Of a stretch of 64,000 nucleotides of DNA, positions 50,038 to 58,988 are shown piece after piece (the stretch's first letter is position 1; the number at the start of each line of letters is the position of its first letter). This DNA is from Streptomyces sp. CB01635 (GTDB taxonomy: Bacteria; Actinomycetota; Actinomycetes; Streptomycetales; Streptomycetaceae): positions 35,781 to 99,780 of the forward strand of contig NZ_NNBL01000023.1 of the NCBI RefSeq assembly GCF_002803065.1, in the 5' to 3' direction. The notes under the pieces are model-generated. The model was not told the DNA's origin, did not search any database, and saw nothing but the letters and a program-made list of their open reading frames with translations. Position numbers and translations under genes: made by a program.

Positions 50038-51023
50038 CCACCGTGCTGCACACCGCCGATGAACTCCGCACGCGCGCGCGTGCGGGCCGCCGCGCCGTCG
50101 TCATGACCATGGGGGCGCTGCACGACGGCCACGCCGAACTGATCCGCACGGCGCGCTCGCTCGCCGGCGCCGACGGCGAAGTGGTGACGACGGTCTTCGT
50201 GAACCCGCTCCAGTTCGGCGCGGGCGAGGACCTCGACCGCTATCCGCGCACCCTCGACTCCGACATCAAGATCGCCGAACAGGCGGGCGCCGACGTCGTG
50301 TTCGCGCCCTCCGCGGACGAGGTCTACCCCGGCGGCGAACCCCAGGTCCGCGTCACCGCCGGCCCCATGGGGGAGCGCCTCGAAGGCGCCTCGCGGCCCG
50401 GCCACTTCGACGGCATGCTCACCGTCGTCGCCAAGCTGCTCCACCTGACCGCGGCCGACATCGCGCTGTTCGGGCAGAAGGACGCCCAGCAGCTCGCTCT
50501 GATCCGCCGCATGGTGCGCGACCTGAACTTCGCCGTGGAGATCGTCGGCGTGCCCACCGTGCGCGAGCACGACGGCCTGGCCCTCTCCAGCCGCAACCGC
50601 TACCTCTCCGCCGACGAGCGGCGCACCGCGCTCGCCCTCTCCCAGGCGCTCTTCGCCGGCCGCGACCGGCACGCCGCCCAGGAGGCCCTGCGCGCGCGTG
50701 CCCACGAAGCGCCCTCCACGCACGCGCGTGCCGACGCCCTGAACGCGATAGGCGAGGCCCGTGCCGCCGCCGACGCGCACGCCGTCGCGAAGGCCTCGCC
50801 CGGCGGCCCCGAAGCCGTCCGCGCCGCGGCCCGCCAGGTCCTCGACGAGGCCGCCCGCGTCCGGCCGCCGCTCACGCTGGACTACCTCGCTCTCGTCGAC
50901 CCGGCCGACTTCACGGACGTGCAGCGCGGCCACATCGGAGAGGCCGTGCTCGCCGTCGCCGCCAGGGTCGGCTCGACGCGGCTGATCGACAACATCCCCC
51001 TGACCTTCGGAGCTCCCGTATGA
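50034..51023 (+). CDS. panC: Pantothenate synthetase
   Basis: A 329-residue enzyme that joins pantoate and beta-alanine with ATP. HxGH motif in TMGALHDGHAELI, FVNPLQFG, ADVVFAPSADEVYP, FGQKDAQQL and the KMSKS-like LSSRNRYLS region are present. Near residues 205-260 there is an Ala/Arg-rich segment longer than in E. coli PanC. It overlaps both neighbours by 4 nt. Confidence 0.95.
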   Translation: MTTVLHTADELRTRARAGRRAVVMTMGALHDGHAELIRTARSLAGADGEVVTTVFVNPLQFGAGEDLDRYPRTLDSDIKIAEQAGADVVFAPSADEVYPGGEPQVRVTAGPMGERLEGASRPGHFDGMLTVVAKLLHLTAADIALFGQKDAQQLALIRRMVRDLNFAVEIVGVPTVREHDGLALSSRNRYLSADERRTALALSQALFAGRDRHAAQEALRARAHEAPSTHARADALNAIGEARAAADAHAVAKASPGGPEAVRAAARQVLDEAARVRPPLTLDYLALVDPADFTDVQRGHIGEAVLAVAARVGSTRLIDNIPLTFGAPV

Positions 51024-52774
51024 GTGCCACAGGGACCACAGTCACCGGCACGGCGACCGGCATACGCCTGCACGCGCCCGCGCCCGGCTGGTCCGTCACC
51101 GCCGATGTCGTGATCGTCGGCTCCGGCGTCGCCGGTCTCACCGCGGCCCTGCGCTGCCAGGCGGCCGGACTGCGGACCGTCGTCGTCACCAAGGCCCGTC
51201 TCGACGACGGCTCCACGCGCTGGGCACAGGGCGGCGTCGCCGCGGCGCTCGGCGACGGTGACACCCCCGAGCAGCATCTCGAGGACACGCTCGTCGCGGG
51301 CGTGGGCCTGTGCGACGAGGAAGCGGTCCGCACCCTCGTCACGGAGGGCCCCGACGCCGTACGCCGCCTCATCGCGACCGGCGCGCACTTCGACGAGTCG
51401 GCCGACGGCGACCTCGCGCTCACCCGCGAGGGCGGCCACCACCGCCGCCGCATCGCGCACGCGGGCGGCGACGCCACCGGCGCCGAGATCTCCCGCGCCC
51501 TCGTCGAGGCGGTACGCGCGCGGGGCATCAGGACCGTGGAGAACGCCCTGGTCCTCGACCTCCTCACGGACGCCGACGGCCGCACGGCGGGCGTCTCCCT
51601 GCACGTCATGGGGGAGGGCCAGCACGACGGCGTCGGCGCGGCGCTCGCCCCCGCCGTGGTCCTCGCGACCGGCGGCATGGGCCAGGTCTTCTCGGCCACC
51701 ACCAACCCGCACGTCTCCACCGGCGACGGCGTCGCGCTCGCCCTGCGCGCGGGCGCCGAGGTGTCCGACCTCGAATTCGTGCAGTTCCACCCGACGGTGC
51801 TCTTCCTCGGCGCGGACGCGGAGGGCCAGCAGCCCCTGGTCTCCGAGGCCGTACGCGGCGAGGGCGCCCACCTCGTCGACGCCGACGGGGTGCGCTTCAT
51901 GGTCGGCCAGCACGAACTGGCCGAGCTCGCGCCCCGCGACATCGTCGCCAAGGGCATCACGCGCCGCATGCAGGAGCAGGGCGCCGAGCACATGTACCTG
52001 GACGCCCGGCACTTCGGCGCCGAGATGTGGGAGAACCGGTTCCCCACGATCCTCGCCGCCTGCCGCGCCCACGGCATCGACCCGGTCACCGAGCCCGTCC
52101 CCGTGGCCCCCGCCGCCCACTACGCCTCCGGAGGCGTCCGCACGGACCTCCAGGGCCGCACGACGGTCCCCGGCCTGTACGCGTGCGGAGAGGTCGCCTG
52201 CACCGGCGTCCACGGCGCGAACCGGCTCGCCTCCAACTCCCTCCTGGAGGGCCTGGTCTACGCCGAGCGCATCGCGGACGACATCGCCGCGAGCCACCGG
52301 GAAAACGGCCTCCACGCGCGCGTGCCGGCCCCTGTGCCGCACCCGGAGATCCCGACCCACCCTCTGATGCCGCCCGAGGCACGGTTCGCCATCCAGCGCG
52401 TCATGACGCAGGGCGCGGGCGTGCTGCGCTCCGCCGACTCCCTCGCCGAGGCCGCCGCGGGACTCGGCCGCATCCACGCCGAGGCGGCGGGCGCCCTCGC
52501 GGAGAACGGCAAGACCGCGGAGCCCGGCGTCGACACCTGGGAGGCCACCAACCTCCTGTGCGTCGCCCGCGTCCTCGTCGCCGCGGCCCGCCGCCGCGAG
52601 GAGACCCGCGGCTGCCATTGGCGCGAGGACCACGCCGACCGCGATGACGCGGCATGGCGCCGCCACATCGTCGTACGGCTGAATCCCGACCGGACGCTGG
52701 CCGCGCACACCACGCCCACCGCAGAATTCCCCCCGACCCGCCCCGAGTGCCGTACACACCAGCAGGAGCAGTGA
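51020..52774 (+). CDS. nadB: L-aspartate oxidase
   Basis: A 584-residue flavoprotein that oxidises aspartate to iminoaspartate, the first step of de novo NAD synthesis. The FAD motif VIVGSGVAGLTAALRC is near residue 32; TRWAQGGVAAAL, HRRRIAHAGGDATG and GEVACTGVHGANRLASNSLLEGLVY match. The C-terminal helical domain (SLAEAAAGLGRI...) is complete. NadA, its partner, is not in the window. Confidence 0.95.
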   Translation: MSATGTTVTGTATGIRLHAPAPGWSVTADVVIVGSGVAGLTAALRCQAAGLRTVVVTKARLDDGSTRWAQGGVAAALGDGDTPEQHLEDTLVAGVGLCDEEAVRTLVTEGPDAVRRLIATGAHFDESADGDLALTREGGHHRRRIAHAGGDATGAEISRALVEAVRARGIRTVENALVLDLLTDADGRTAGVSLHVMGEGQHDGVGAALAPAVVLATGGMGQVFSATTNPHVSTGDGVALALRAGAEVSDLEFVQFHPTVLFLGADAEGQQPLVSEAVRGEGAHLVDADGVRFMVGQHELAELAPRDIVAKGITRRMQEQGAEHMYLDARHFGAEMWENRFPTILAACRAHGIDPVTEPVPVAPAAHYASGGVRTDLQGRTTVPGLYACGEVACTGVHGANRLASNSLLEGLVYAERIADDIAASHRENGLHARVPAPVPHPEIPTHPLMPPEARFAIQRVMTQGAGVLRSADSLAEAAAGLGRIHAEAAGALAENGKTAEPGVDTWEATNLLCVARVLVAAARRREETRGCHWREDHADRDDAAWRRHIVVRLNPDRTLAAHTTPTAEFPPTRPECRTHQQEQ

Positions 52775-52779
52775 GAGAC

Positions 52780-53754
52780 GTGAGCACCCCCGACCTCCCC
52801 CTCGCCGAGAGCGGCGGCTGCGGCGACGGCTGCGGCTGCGGCGGAGCCGACGCCGACATGATGGAGTGCGGCCTCGACCCCGCCCTCGCCCAGCTCCTGG
52901 CCGACGCGGGGCTCGACCCCGTGGAGGTCGAGGACATCGCGCACATGGCCATCGCCGAGGACCTGGACGGCGGCGTGGACGTCACCACGGTCGCCACCAT
53001 CCCCGAGGACGCCGTCGCCACCGCCGACTTCACCGCCCGTGAGGACGGCGTCGTGGCGGGCCTGCGCGTCGCCGAGGCCGTGCTCTCCGTGGTCTGCACC
53101 GACGAGTTCGAGGTCGAGCGGCACGCAGAGGACGGCGACCGGATCACCGCCGGGCAGAAGCTCCTCAGCGTCACCACCCGCACCCGCGACCTGCTGACCG
53201 CCGAGCGCAGCGCCCTCAACATCCTGTGCCGCCTGTCCGGCATCGCGTCCGCCACGCGCGCGTGGGCGGACGCGCTGGAGGGGACCACGGCGAAGGTCCG
53301 CGACACCCGCAAGACGACGCCCGGCCTGCGCTCCCTGGAGAAGTTCGCCGTCCGCATGGGCGGCGGCGTCAACCACCGCATGTCGCTCTCGGACGCGGCC
53401 CTGGTCAAGGACAACCACGTGGTCGCCGCCGGCGGCGTCGCACAGGCCTTCAAGGCCGTACGGGAGTCCTTCCCGGACCTCGCCGTCGAGGTCGAGGTCG
53501 ACACCCTGAACCAGCTGCGCGAGGTCGTGGAGGCGGGCGCCGACCTGATCCTCCTGGACAACTTCACGCCGGCCGAGACCCAGGAGGCCGTCGCGATCGT
53601 CGCCGGCCGCGCCCTCCTGGAGTCCTCGGGACGGCTGACCCTGGCGAACGCGCGCGAGTACGCCGCGACGGGCGTCGACTTCCTCGCGGTGGGCGCGCTG
53701 ACCCACTCGTCGCCGATCCTGGACATCGGCCTCGACCTGCGCGCGGCGGAGTAG
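52780..53754 (+). CDS. nadC: Nicotinate-nucleotide pyrophosphorylase (quinolinate phosphoribosyltransferase)
   Basis: A 324-residue enzyme that makes nicotinate mononucleotide from quinolinate and PRPP. The core motifs are RKTTPGLRSLEKFAVRMGGGVNHRMSLSD cut into adjacent loops, KDNHV and EVEVDTL. It carries an extra N-terminal segment with Cys14, Cys18, Cys20 and Cys30 that is absent from classical NadC and could bind metal. GTG 52780 is chosen; GTG 52771 is possible but lies only 2 nt after AGGAG. Confidence 0.95.
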   Translation: MSTPDLPLAESGGCGDGCGCGGADADMMECGLDPALAQLLADAGLDPVEVEDIAHMAIAEDLDGGVDVTTVATIPEDAVATADFTAREDGVVAGLRVAEAVLSVVCTDEFEVERHAEDGDRITAGQKLLSVTTRTRDLLTAERSALNILCRLSGIASATRAWADALEGTTAKVRDTRKTTPGLRSLEKFAVRMGGGVNHRMSLSDAALVKDNHVVAAGGVAQAFKAVRESFPDLAVEVEVDTLNQLREVVEAGADLILLDNFTPAETQEAVAIVAGRALLESSGRLTLANAREYAATGVDFLAVGALTHSSPILDIGLDLRAAE

Positions 53755-53759
53755 TCGCC

Positions 53760-54557
53760 ATGCTGCTCACCATCGACGTAGGCAACACGCACACCGTCCT
53801 CGGCCTGTTCGACGGGGAGGAGATCGTCGAGCACTGGCGCATCTCCACCGACGCCCGCCGCACCGCCGACGAACTCGCCGTGCTCCTCCAGGGCCTGATG
53901 GGCATGCACCCGCTGCTCGGCGACGAGCTCGGCGACGGCATCGACGGCATCGCCATCTGTTCGACCGTCCCCTCGGTCCTGCACGAACTGCGCGAGGTCA
54001 CCCGCCGCTACTACGGCGACGTCCCCGCCGTCCTGGTCGAACCCGGCATCAAGACCGGCGTCCCGATCCTCATGGACAACCCCAAGGAGGTCGGCGCCGA
54101 CCGCATCATCAACGCGGTGGCGGCGGTCGAGCTCTACGGGGGGCCCGCCATCGTCGTCGACTTCGGCACGGCGACCACCTTCGACGCGGTCTCCGCACGC
54201 GGGGAGTACGCCGGCGGCGTCATCGCCCCCGGTATCGAGATCTCCGTGGAGGCGCTGGGCGTCAGGGGCGCCCAGCTCCGCAAGATCGAGATCGCCCGTC
54301 CGCGCAGCGTCATCGGCAAGAACACCGTCGAGGCCATGCAGTCCGGCATCCTGTACGGCTTCGCGGGCCAGGTCGACGGCGTCGTGACCCGCATGGCGCG
54401 CGAACTCGCCGACGACCCGGACGACGTGACCGTCATCGCCACCGGGGGTCTTGCGCCCATGGTGCTCGGTGAGGCCGCGGTGATCGACGAGCACGAGCCG
54501 TGGCTCACCCTGATCGGCCTGCGCCTGGTCTACGAGCGGAACGTCTCCCGCTCCTGA
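53760..54557 (+). CDS. coaX: Type III pantothenate kinase
   Basis: A 265-residue kinase that starts CoA synthesis from pantothenate. The ATP-binding loop DVGNTHTVLGLF (Asp6, Asn9, Thr10) and VDFGTATTFDAV, GGVIAPGIEISVEAL and ATGGLAPM match CoaX. Type III kinases are not feedback-inhibited by CoA. It closes the DUF2520-panC-nadB-nadC-coaX operon, 5 nt after nadC. Confidence 0.95.
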   Translation: MLLTIDVGNTHTVLGLFDGEEIVEHWRISTDARRTADELAVLLQGLMGMHPLLGDELGDGIDGIAICSTVPSVLHELREVTRRYYGDVPAVLVEPGIKTGVPILMDNPKEVGADRIINAVAAVELYGGPAIVVDFGTATTFDAVSARGEYAGGVIAPGIEISVEALGVRGAQLRKIEIARPRSVIGKNTVEAMQSGILYGFAGQVDGVVTRMARELADDPDDVTVIATGGLAPMVLGEAAVIDEHEPWLTLIGLRLVYERNVSRS

Positions 54558-54693
54558 CGCCTCTTTCGGCTACGCGCCCTTTCGGCTGCGCCCCAACTGC
54601 CCCTTCGCGCACGGACTTTCGACAAGGCGTGCGCGAAGGGTGCAACCGTTCGTACGCTTCGCTCGTCTCCGCAGAGACGGGGCACGAGTCGGC

Positions 54694-56337
54694 ATGCGAT
54701 GGACGTGGGGCGAAATGTGGCGTAAGGGCAGACAGTTGGCGGCTGCGACGGCGGCCATCGCGCTGACCGGGGTCGGTCTCACCGGTGCCACGGCCTGGGC
54801 CGCGGACCCCACGCCTCCCACGCAGTCCTACGCAGTCATCACGGCGCCCGCACAGATAGCCGTCCCGGCGTCGGGTACGTCCATCGCCCCCGGGGTCGGC
54901 TACGGCTTCGCCGACGACGGCGTGGACGGGCTCCCGCTGCCGGAGAACGCCAAGCTGGTGATCGACGCGAGCGGCCTCAAGGGCATTGCCACGATCAAGG
55001 CCGAGAACGACCAGTGCACGGCGGTCGGCGCCGTCGTCACGTGCCTGGACAACGGCAATCTGCACGGCCCGTTCGAACCCTTCACGCTCAGCGCGGTCGC
55101 CGGCACGAAGCCCGGCGACACCGGAACGCTGCGCTACGAGGTCACGGCGGACAAGGCGACCCCCGACACCGAGACCTCCAAGGTCGTCATCGGCTCCCCG
55201 AAGATCCAGGTCGCCGCACTGCCCGCCAGGTCCGGCCTGACGCCCGGCCAGTCCGTCGGCTACCCCGTGGTCCTGCGCAACACCGGCGACCTGCCCACCG
55301 AACAGATCACCGTCCGCCTCACGGGCAGCCCGGGCGTCATGTTCGCGGGGAAGCACAGCAACTGCCTCTACCTGCCGGGCGACTTCGGCAGGGACGACGC
55401 CGACGTGACCTGCGTGTTCAAGACGGCGATCGCCCCGGGTGCCACGGTTGGATTCTCCAACCCGCTCGAAGGGTCCCTCGGCAAGGACGCCTTCCACACC
55501 TGGACCGACATCACCGCCGAGGCCGTCCCGGCCTCCTCCGGTACGGACACCGGCGGCACCCCCGGCAAGGGCGCCGCGCTCACCCTGAGCCCCGCCACGG
55601 GCACGGACTTCGCCGACAGTCACCGGGTGACGTACGACGCCGACAACGCCGCGGACTTCCTCGCGGTCGGCGCCGTCCTCGTCCCCGGCAAGAAGGGCTC
55701 CACCCACCCGCTCGCGTTCGGCCTGCGCAACGCGGGCCCCGCCGTGGTCGCCCACCCCGACAGCAAGCCCGTGGCCTACGCCGAGGTGACGCTCCCCAAG
55801 GGCGTCGTCGCCAAGAGCGTGCGCGTCGACGAGGAGCCCGACGACCAGGCGAGCGGCGACTGCTACACGTACACCGGCGGCAAGACCTCGCCCTTCGAGC
55901 CGGGCCACCGCCGCTACCTCTGCCCGGACACCGTCTCCGAGGAGAGCGGCGACGGCCAGATGTACCGCTTCCAGGTCAGTTACGAGAAGGACCTCGCCGC
56001 CGGCGCCGCCCGCGGCACGGTCACCGTGCGCCCCGGCGACGGGATCGTCCTGAACGACCCGGACCAGTCGAACGACGAGGCGGCGATCACCGTCGGTGAG
56101 GCGTCCTCCTCCCCGTCGCCGTCGCCGTCTCCGTCGGCCTCGGGCGGCACCGCGACCCCCTCGCCCTCCGCTTCCGCCACGGTCTCCGTGACGTCGGGTG
56201 GCTCGGGGACCTCGGGCACGTCCGGGTCCATGGCGGCGACGGGTGCCGGGTTCCTGCCGTGGCTGGCGGCGGCCGCTGCCGCGGCGCTCGGCGTGGGCGC
56301 GATCGTGTTCGCCATGTCACGGCGCCGGGCCGAGTGA
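54694..56337 (+). CDS. Secreted wall-associated protein with sortase-like C-terminus
   Basis: A protein of about 547 residues. A signal peptide ends near GATAWA/ADP. Several beta-sandwich-like repeats follow (ASGLKGIATIKAENDQC, VLRNTGDLPTEQITVRLTG), with paired cysteines. A Ser/Pro-rich linker (PSPSPSPSASGG) leads to MAATG, a hydrophobic helix and RRRAE, the layout of a class E sortase substrate (LAxTG-like; here Met-Ala-Ala-Thr-Gly). It is probably displayed on the cell wall. The start is either ATG 54694 or 54715. Confidence 0.78.
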   Translation: MRWTWGEMWRKGRQLAAATAAIALTGVGLTGATAWAADPTPPTQSYAVITAPAQIAVPASGTSIAPGVGYGFADDGVDGLPLPENAKLVIDASGLKGIATIKAENDQCTAVGAVVTCLDNGNLHGPFEPFTLSAVAGTKPGDTGTLRYEVTADKATPDTETSKVVIGSPKIQVAALPARSGLTPGQSVGYPVVLRNTGDLPTEQITVRLTGSPGVMFAGKHSNCLYLPGDFGRDDADVTCVFKTAIAPGATVGFSNPLEGSLGKDAFHTWTDITAEAVPASSGTDTGGTPGKGAALTLSPATGTDFADSHRVTYDADNAADFLAVGAVLVPGKKGSTHPLAFGLRNAGPAVVAHPDSKPVAYAEVTLPKGVVAKSVRVDEEPDDQASGDCYTYTGGKTSPFEPGHRRYLCPDTVSEESGDGQMYRFQVSYEKDLAAGAARGTVTVRPGDGIVLNDPDQSNDEAAITVGEASSSPSPSPSPSASGGTATPSPSASATVSVTSGGSGTSGTSGSMAATGAGFLPWLAAAAAAALGVGAIVFAMSRRRAE

Positions 56338-56431
56338 CCTGGGTGCCCAGGGGCGACTGACCGCACCCGGAGCCACGCCGTAAATTGGCGGTTAAACGGA
56401 TTTTGTCCGTTGTGCTGCGTATCGTCGGCCC

Positions 56432-57067
56432 ATGCCCACGCCCTACGGAAACCGCGGCGGCATGGCGTTCGGCGCTGAAGAGCTGCGTGTGCTCCGACGC
56501 GCCCTTGCCCTTGCCCTTCACCCGAGTCCTGTCTCCGCCGAGGACATCCAGGACTGCCTCCGGCTCGCCGAGTCGGTCGACGAGGCAGCCGACGAAGGCG
56601 CCCGTATCCGCGCCTTCCTGCTGGCCGACCTCGCCCGCTACCGGGCCGCCCTGCCCGGCACCACCACCGGCTACCTGGAGCTGCTCGACGAGTCGCTCGC
56701 GGCGGGTTACCAGCCCGGCGCCGACGACCTCGCCTCCCTGCGCGCCCTGCGCGGCAACCCCTCCGCCGCCACCCTCCTCGAACGCTGCCGCACGCTCACC
56801 GAGCGCGACGTGCGGGCCAGGCTCGAGGGCCGGGCGTCCGTGCGCGGGGAAGTGCGCGTCCTGCAGCCCCGCGTACCGGCCTCCCGCACCCGGCTGCTCG
56901 CCCTGCCCGGGGGTCTCGCCGCCACCGGGAAGCCGGCATCCGACCCCAGGCCCCCGGCGAACCCCCCGGCCCCGCCGCGCCCCATGCCCACCCCGGCCGA
57001 GGTCTTCCCGCCCAAGCGCCGCCCCGCACCCCCCGCGGCCCCGCCGCAGGAGCTCGCCGTCGGATAG
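56432..57067 (+). CDS. Conserved hypothetical protein
   Basis: A 211-residue protein. The N-terminal half is helical (EELRVLRRALALALHPSPVSAEDIQDCLRLAESVDEAADEGARI...), and the C-terminal half is Pro/Ala/Arg-rich and looks disordered. No signal peptide, motif or known fold was recognised. The promoter region contains an AT-rich stretch near 56390-56410. It precedes a small membrane protein by 13 nt. Confidence 0.7.
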   Translation: MPTPYGNRGGMAFGAEELRVLRRALALALHPSPVSAEDIQDCLRLAESVDEAADEGARIRAFLLADLARYRAALPGTTTGYLELLDESLAAGYQPGADDLASLRALRGNPSAATLLERCRTLTERDVRARLEGRASVRGEVRVLQPRVPASRTRLLALPGGLAATGKPASDPRPPANPPAPPRPMPTPAEVFPPKRRPAPPAAPPQELAVG

Positions 57068-57080
57068 CTACTCTGGGGGC

Positions 57081-57263
57081 ATGGACTACGTCTCCGCGCT
57101 CGTGCCCCCCGTAGTGATGGCCGTCTTCTTCGTCGGTCTCATCGTGACGATCGTGAAGTCCCAGGGCGGCGACAGGAAGGCCAAGGAAGACGCGGCCGTC
57201 GACGCGGCGATCGCCCGCGCCGAGGCGGCCCGCCAGGCCGGCCCGCAGCCGAGCGACATCTGA
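57081..57263 (+). CDS. Small membrane protein
   Basis: A 60-residue protein with one membrane helix (about residues 8-25, VPPVVMAVFFVGLIVTIV) and a charged Ala-rich tail. It is 13 nt after the preceding gene and ends at a strong terminator, so both genes form one short transcript. The function is unknown. Confidence 0.75.
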   Translation: MDYVSALVPPVVMAVFFVGLIVTIVKSQGGDRKAKEDAAVDAAIARAEAARQAGPQPSDI

Positions 57264-57264
57264 G

Positions 57265-57291
57265 AAGGGCGCCCCACCGGGCGCCCTTTTT
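57265..57291 (+). terminator. Intrinsic terminator
   Basis: Arms AAGGGCGCCC (57265-57274) and GGGCGCCCTT (57279-57288) with a CACC loop, followed by TTT. It starts within a few nt of the stop codon of the small membrane protein gene. Confidence 0.9.
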
Positions 57292-57359
57292 GCCGTTATT
57301 AGGCGCCGTTTGCCACGTCCGGCGCCCTATTCCCGACTTCTGCCACTAGTGTGCTGCTC

Positions 57360-57860
57360 GTGCCGCGCCCATTGGGAGAACTCGAAGACGCAGTGATGAC
57401 ACGGGTGTGGAAGTGGAACCGCCCCGTGACGGTTCGCGAAGTCCTGGAAGACCTCCAGCAGGACCGTTCCATCGCCTACACCACGGTCATGACCGTTTTG
57501 GACAATCTCCACCAGAAGGGCTGGGTGCGCCGCGAAGCGGAAGGCCGGGCCTATCGATATGAGGCCGTCTCCACTCGCGCCGCCTACTCCGCCGCGCTGA
57601 TGAACGACGCATGGTCCCAGAGTGACAACCCAGCGGCGGCTCTCGTCGCCTTCTTCGGCATGATGTCGCCGGAACAACGCCAAGCACTGAGCGATGCAGT
57701 GCGCATGGTGCAGGGGCCTCAGGCGCAGACCCTCACGACTCAAGAGCCCGAAGCATCTGAAGACTCCGAAGGGCCCGAAGCATCTGAAGGGCCAGAGGGG
57801 CCTCAAGGACCCGAAGGCACTGAAGGACCCGAGGGACCGGACCCGGACGCCGGGCGATAG
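57360..57860 (+). CDS. BlaI/MecI/CopY-type transcriptional regulator
   Basis: A 166-residue protein. The winged helix is clear (RPLGELEDAVMTRVWKWNRPVTVREVLEDL..., YTTVMTVLDNLHQKGWVRREAEGRAYRYE). BlaI-type repressors usually work with a BlaR-like membrane protease, but none is present nearby. The tail is a collagen-like run of Gly-Pro-Glu motifs encoded by tandem DNA repeats. GTG 57360 (VPRPLGELED) is preferred; GTG 57351 adds three residues. Confidence 0.88.
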   Translation: MPRPLGELEDAVMTRVWKWNRPVTVREVLEDLQQDRSIAYTTVMTVLDNLHQKGWVRREAEGRAYRYEAVSTRAAYSAALMNDAWSQSDNPAAALVAFFGMMSPEQRQALSDAVRMVQGPQAQTLTTQEPEASEDSEGPEASEGPEGPQGPEGTEGPEGPDPDAGR

Positions 57861-57869
57861 CGTCCGCTC

Positions 57870-58412
57870 ATGCCAGCACAGCTCCCCGCAGTCACCGCAA
57901 AAGCAGTCACCGTGCGCAGGGCGAGGACGGCCGATGTGCCGTCCGTGCGCCGTCTCCTCGACGCGTACAGCCGCGAGGGGATCCTGCTCGACAAAGCCAC
58001 CGTGACGCTTTACGAGGACATCCAGGAGTTCTGGGTCGCGGAACGTGACGACAACGCGGAGGTCGTCGGCTGCGGCGCCCTGCACGTCATGTGGGAAGAC
58101 CTCGCGGAAGTCCGCACCCTCGCCGTGAATCCGGTGGTCAGGGGCGCGGGCGTCGGTCATCAGCTGCTCCAGAAGTTGCTTCAGACCGCGCGCTGGATCG
58201 GTGTTCGCCGGGTTTTCTGTCTCACCTTCGAAGTGGAGTTCTTCGCGAACCACGGCTTCGTGGAGATCGGAGAGGCACCCGTCGATACCATCGACACCGA
58301 TGTCTACAGCGAGCTCTTGCGTTCCTATGACGAGGGTGTCGCGGAGTTCCTCGGTCTCGAACGAGTGAAACCGAACACCTTGGGCAACAGTCGGATGCTT
58401 CTGCATCTGTGA
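57870..58412 (+). CDS. argA: Amino-acid N-acetyltransferase (N-acetylglutamate synthase-like)
   Basis: A 180-residue GNAT enzyme. It shows VRRARTADVPSVRRLLDAYSREGILLDK, the acetyl-CoA loop RTLAVNPVVRGAGVGHQLLQKLL and CLTFEVEFFANHGFVEIGE. It resembles the short ArgA of actinobacteria that acetylates glutamate or glutamine for arginine synthesis. It is 9 nt after the BlaI-type gene, probably co-transcribed. The exact acceptor is inferred from similarity. Confidence 0.88.
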   Translation: MPAQLPAVTAKAVTVRRARTADVPSVRRLLDAYSREGILLDKATVTLYEDIQEFWVAERDDNAEVVGCGALHVMWEDLAEVRTLAVNPVVRGAGVGHQLLQKLLQTARWIGVRRVFCLTFEVEFFANHGFVEIGEAPVDTIDTDVYSELLRSYDEGVAEFLGLERVKPNTLGNSRMLLHL

Positions 58413-58649
58413 TCGCCCCCCTGTATTACTCAGCAGCTGCCTGCCCAGGTGCCCTATGTCCGAAACGCGCATCTTTCCGGGCTTCTCGCGGCGCTTGATC
58501 TCTCCTGGATCTCTCCCAGGGGTTTGTGTTTTTCCAGCAAAAGCGGTTTGCTTTCCGACGTACTGCGTACTGCATATAACAAGGGGACGGCGAATCAACG
58601 ACTGAGGTCGTGGAGTCCGGCCCTACAGATATCGATGAAAGGAAATCCG

Positions 58650-58988
58650 GTGGCACAGAAGGTTCAGGTCCTTCTTGTCGACGACCTCGACGGTGGCGAG
58701 GCGGACGAGACCGTGACGTTCGCGTTGGACGGCAAGACTTACGAGATCGACCTCACCACCGCCAACGCGGACAAGCTCCGCGGACTTCTTGAGCCGTACC
58801 TCAAGGGTGGTCGTCGCACCGGAGGCCGTTCCGCCGGCGGACGCGGCAAGGCGCGCGCCGCGGTGGCCGGCGGCAGCCAGGACACGGCGCAGATCCGTGC
58901 CTGGGCCAAGGAGAACGGTTACGAGGTCAACGACCGCGGCCGTGTCCCCGCGTCCATCCGTGAGGCCTACGAGAAGGCCAACGGCTGA
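58650..58988 (+). CDS. lsr2: Lsr2 nucleoid-associated xenogeneic silencer
   Basis: A 112-residue Lsr2. The N-terminal dimerisation domain (VQVLLVDDLDGGEADETVTFALDGKTYEIDL) and the C-terminal DNA-binding domain with the AT-hook-like RGR motif (NDRGRVPASIREAYEKANG) are intact. Lsr2 binds AT-rich DNA and silences acquired genes and specialised metabolite clusters. GTG 58650 follows AAAGGAA. The upstream stretch 58500-58620 is AT-richer than its surroundings, which would allow self-binding. It overlaps the convergent gene by 22 bp. Confidence 0.95.
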   Translation: MAQKVQVLLVDDLDGGEADETVTFALDGKTYEIDLTTANADKLRGLLEPYLKGGRRTGGRSAGGRGKARAAVAGGSQDTAQIRAWAKENGYEVNDRGRVPASIREAYEKANG

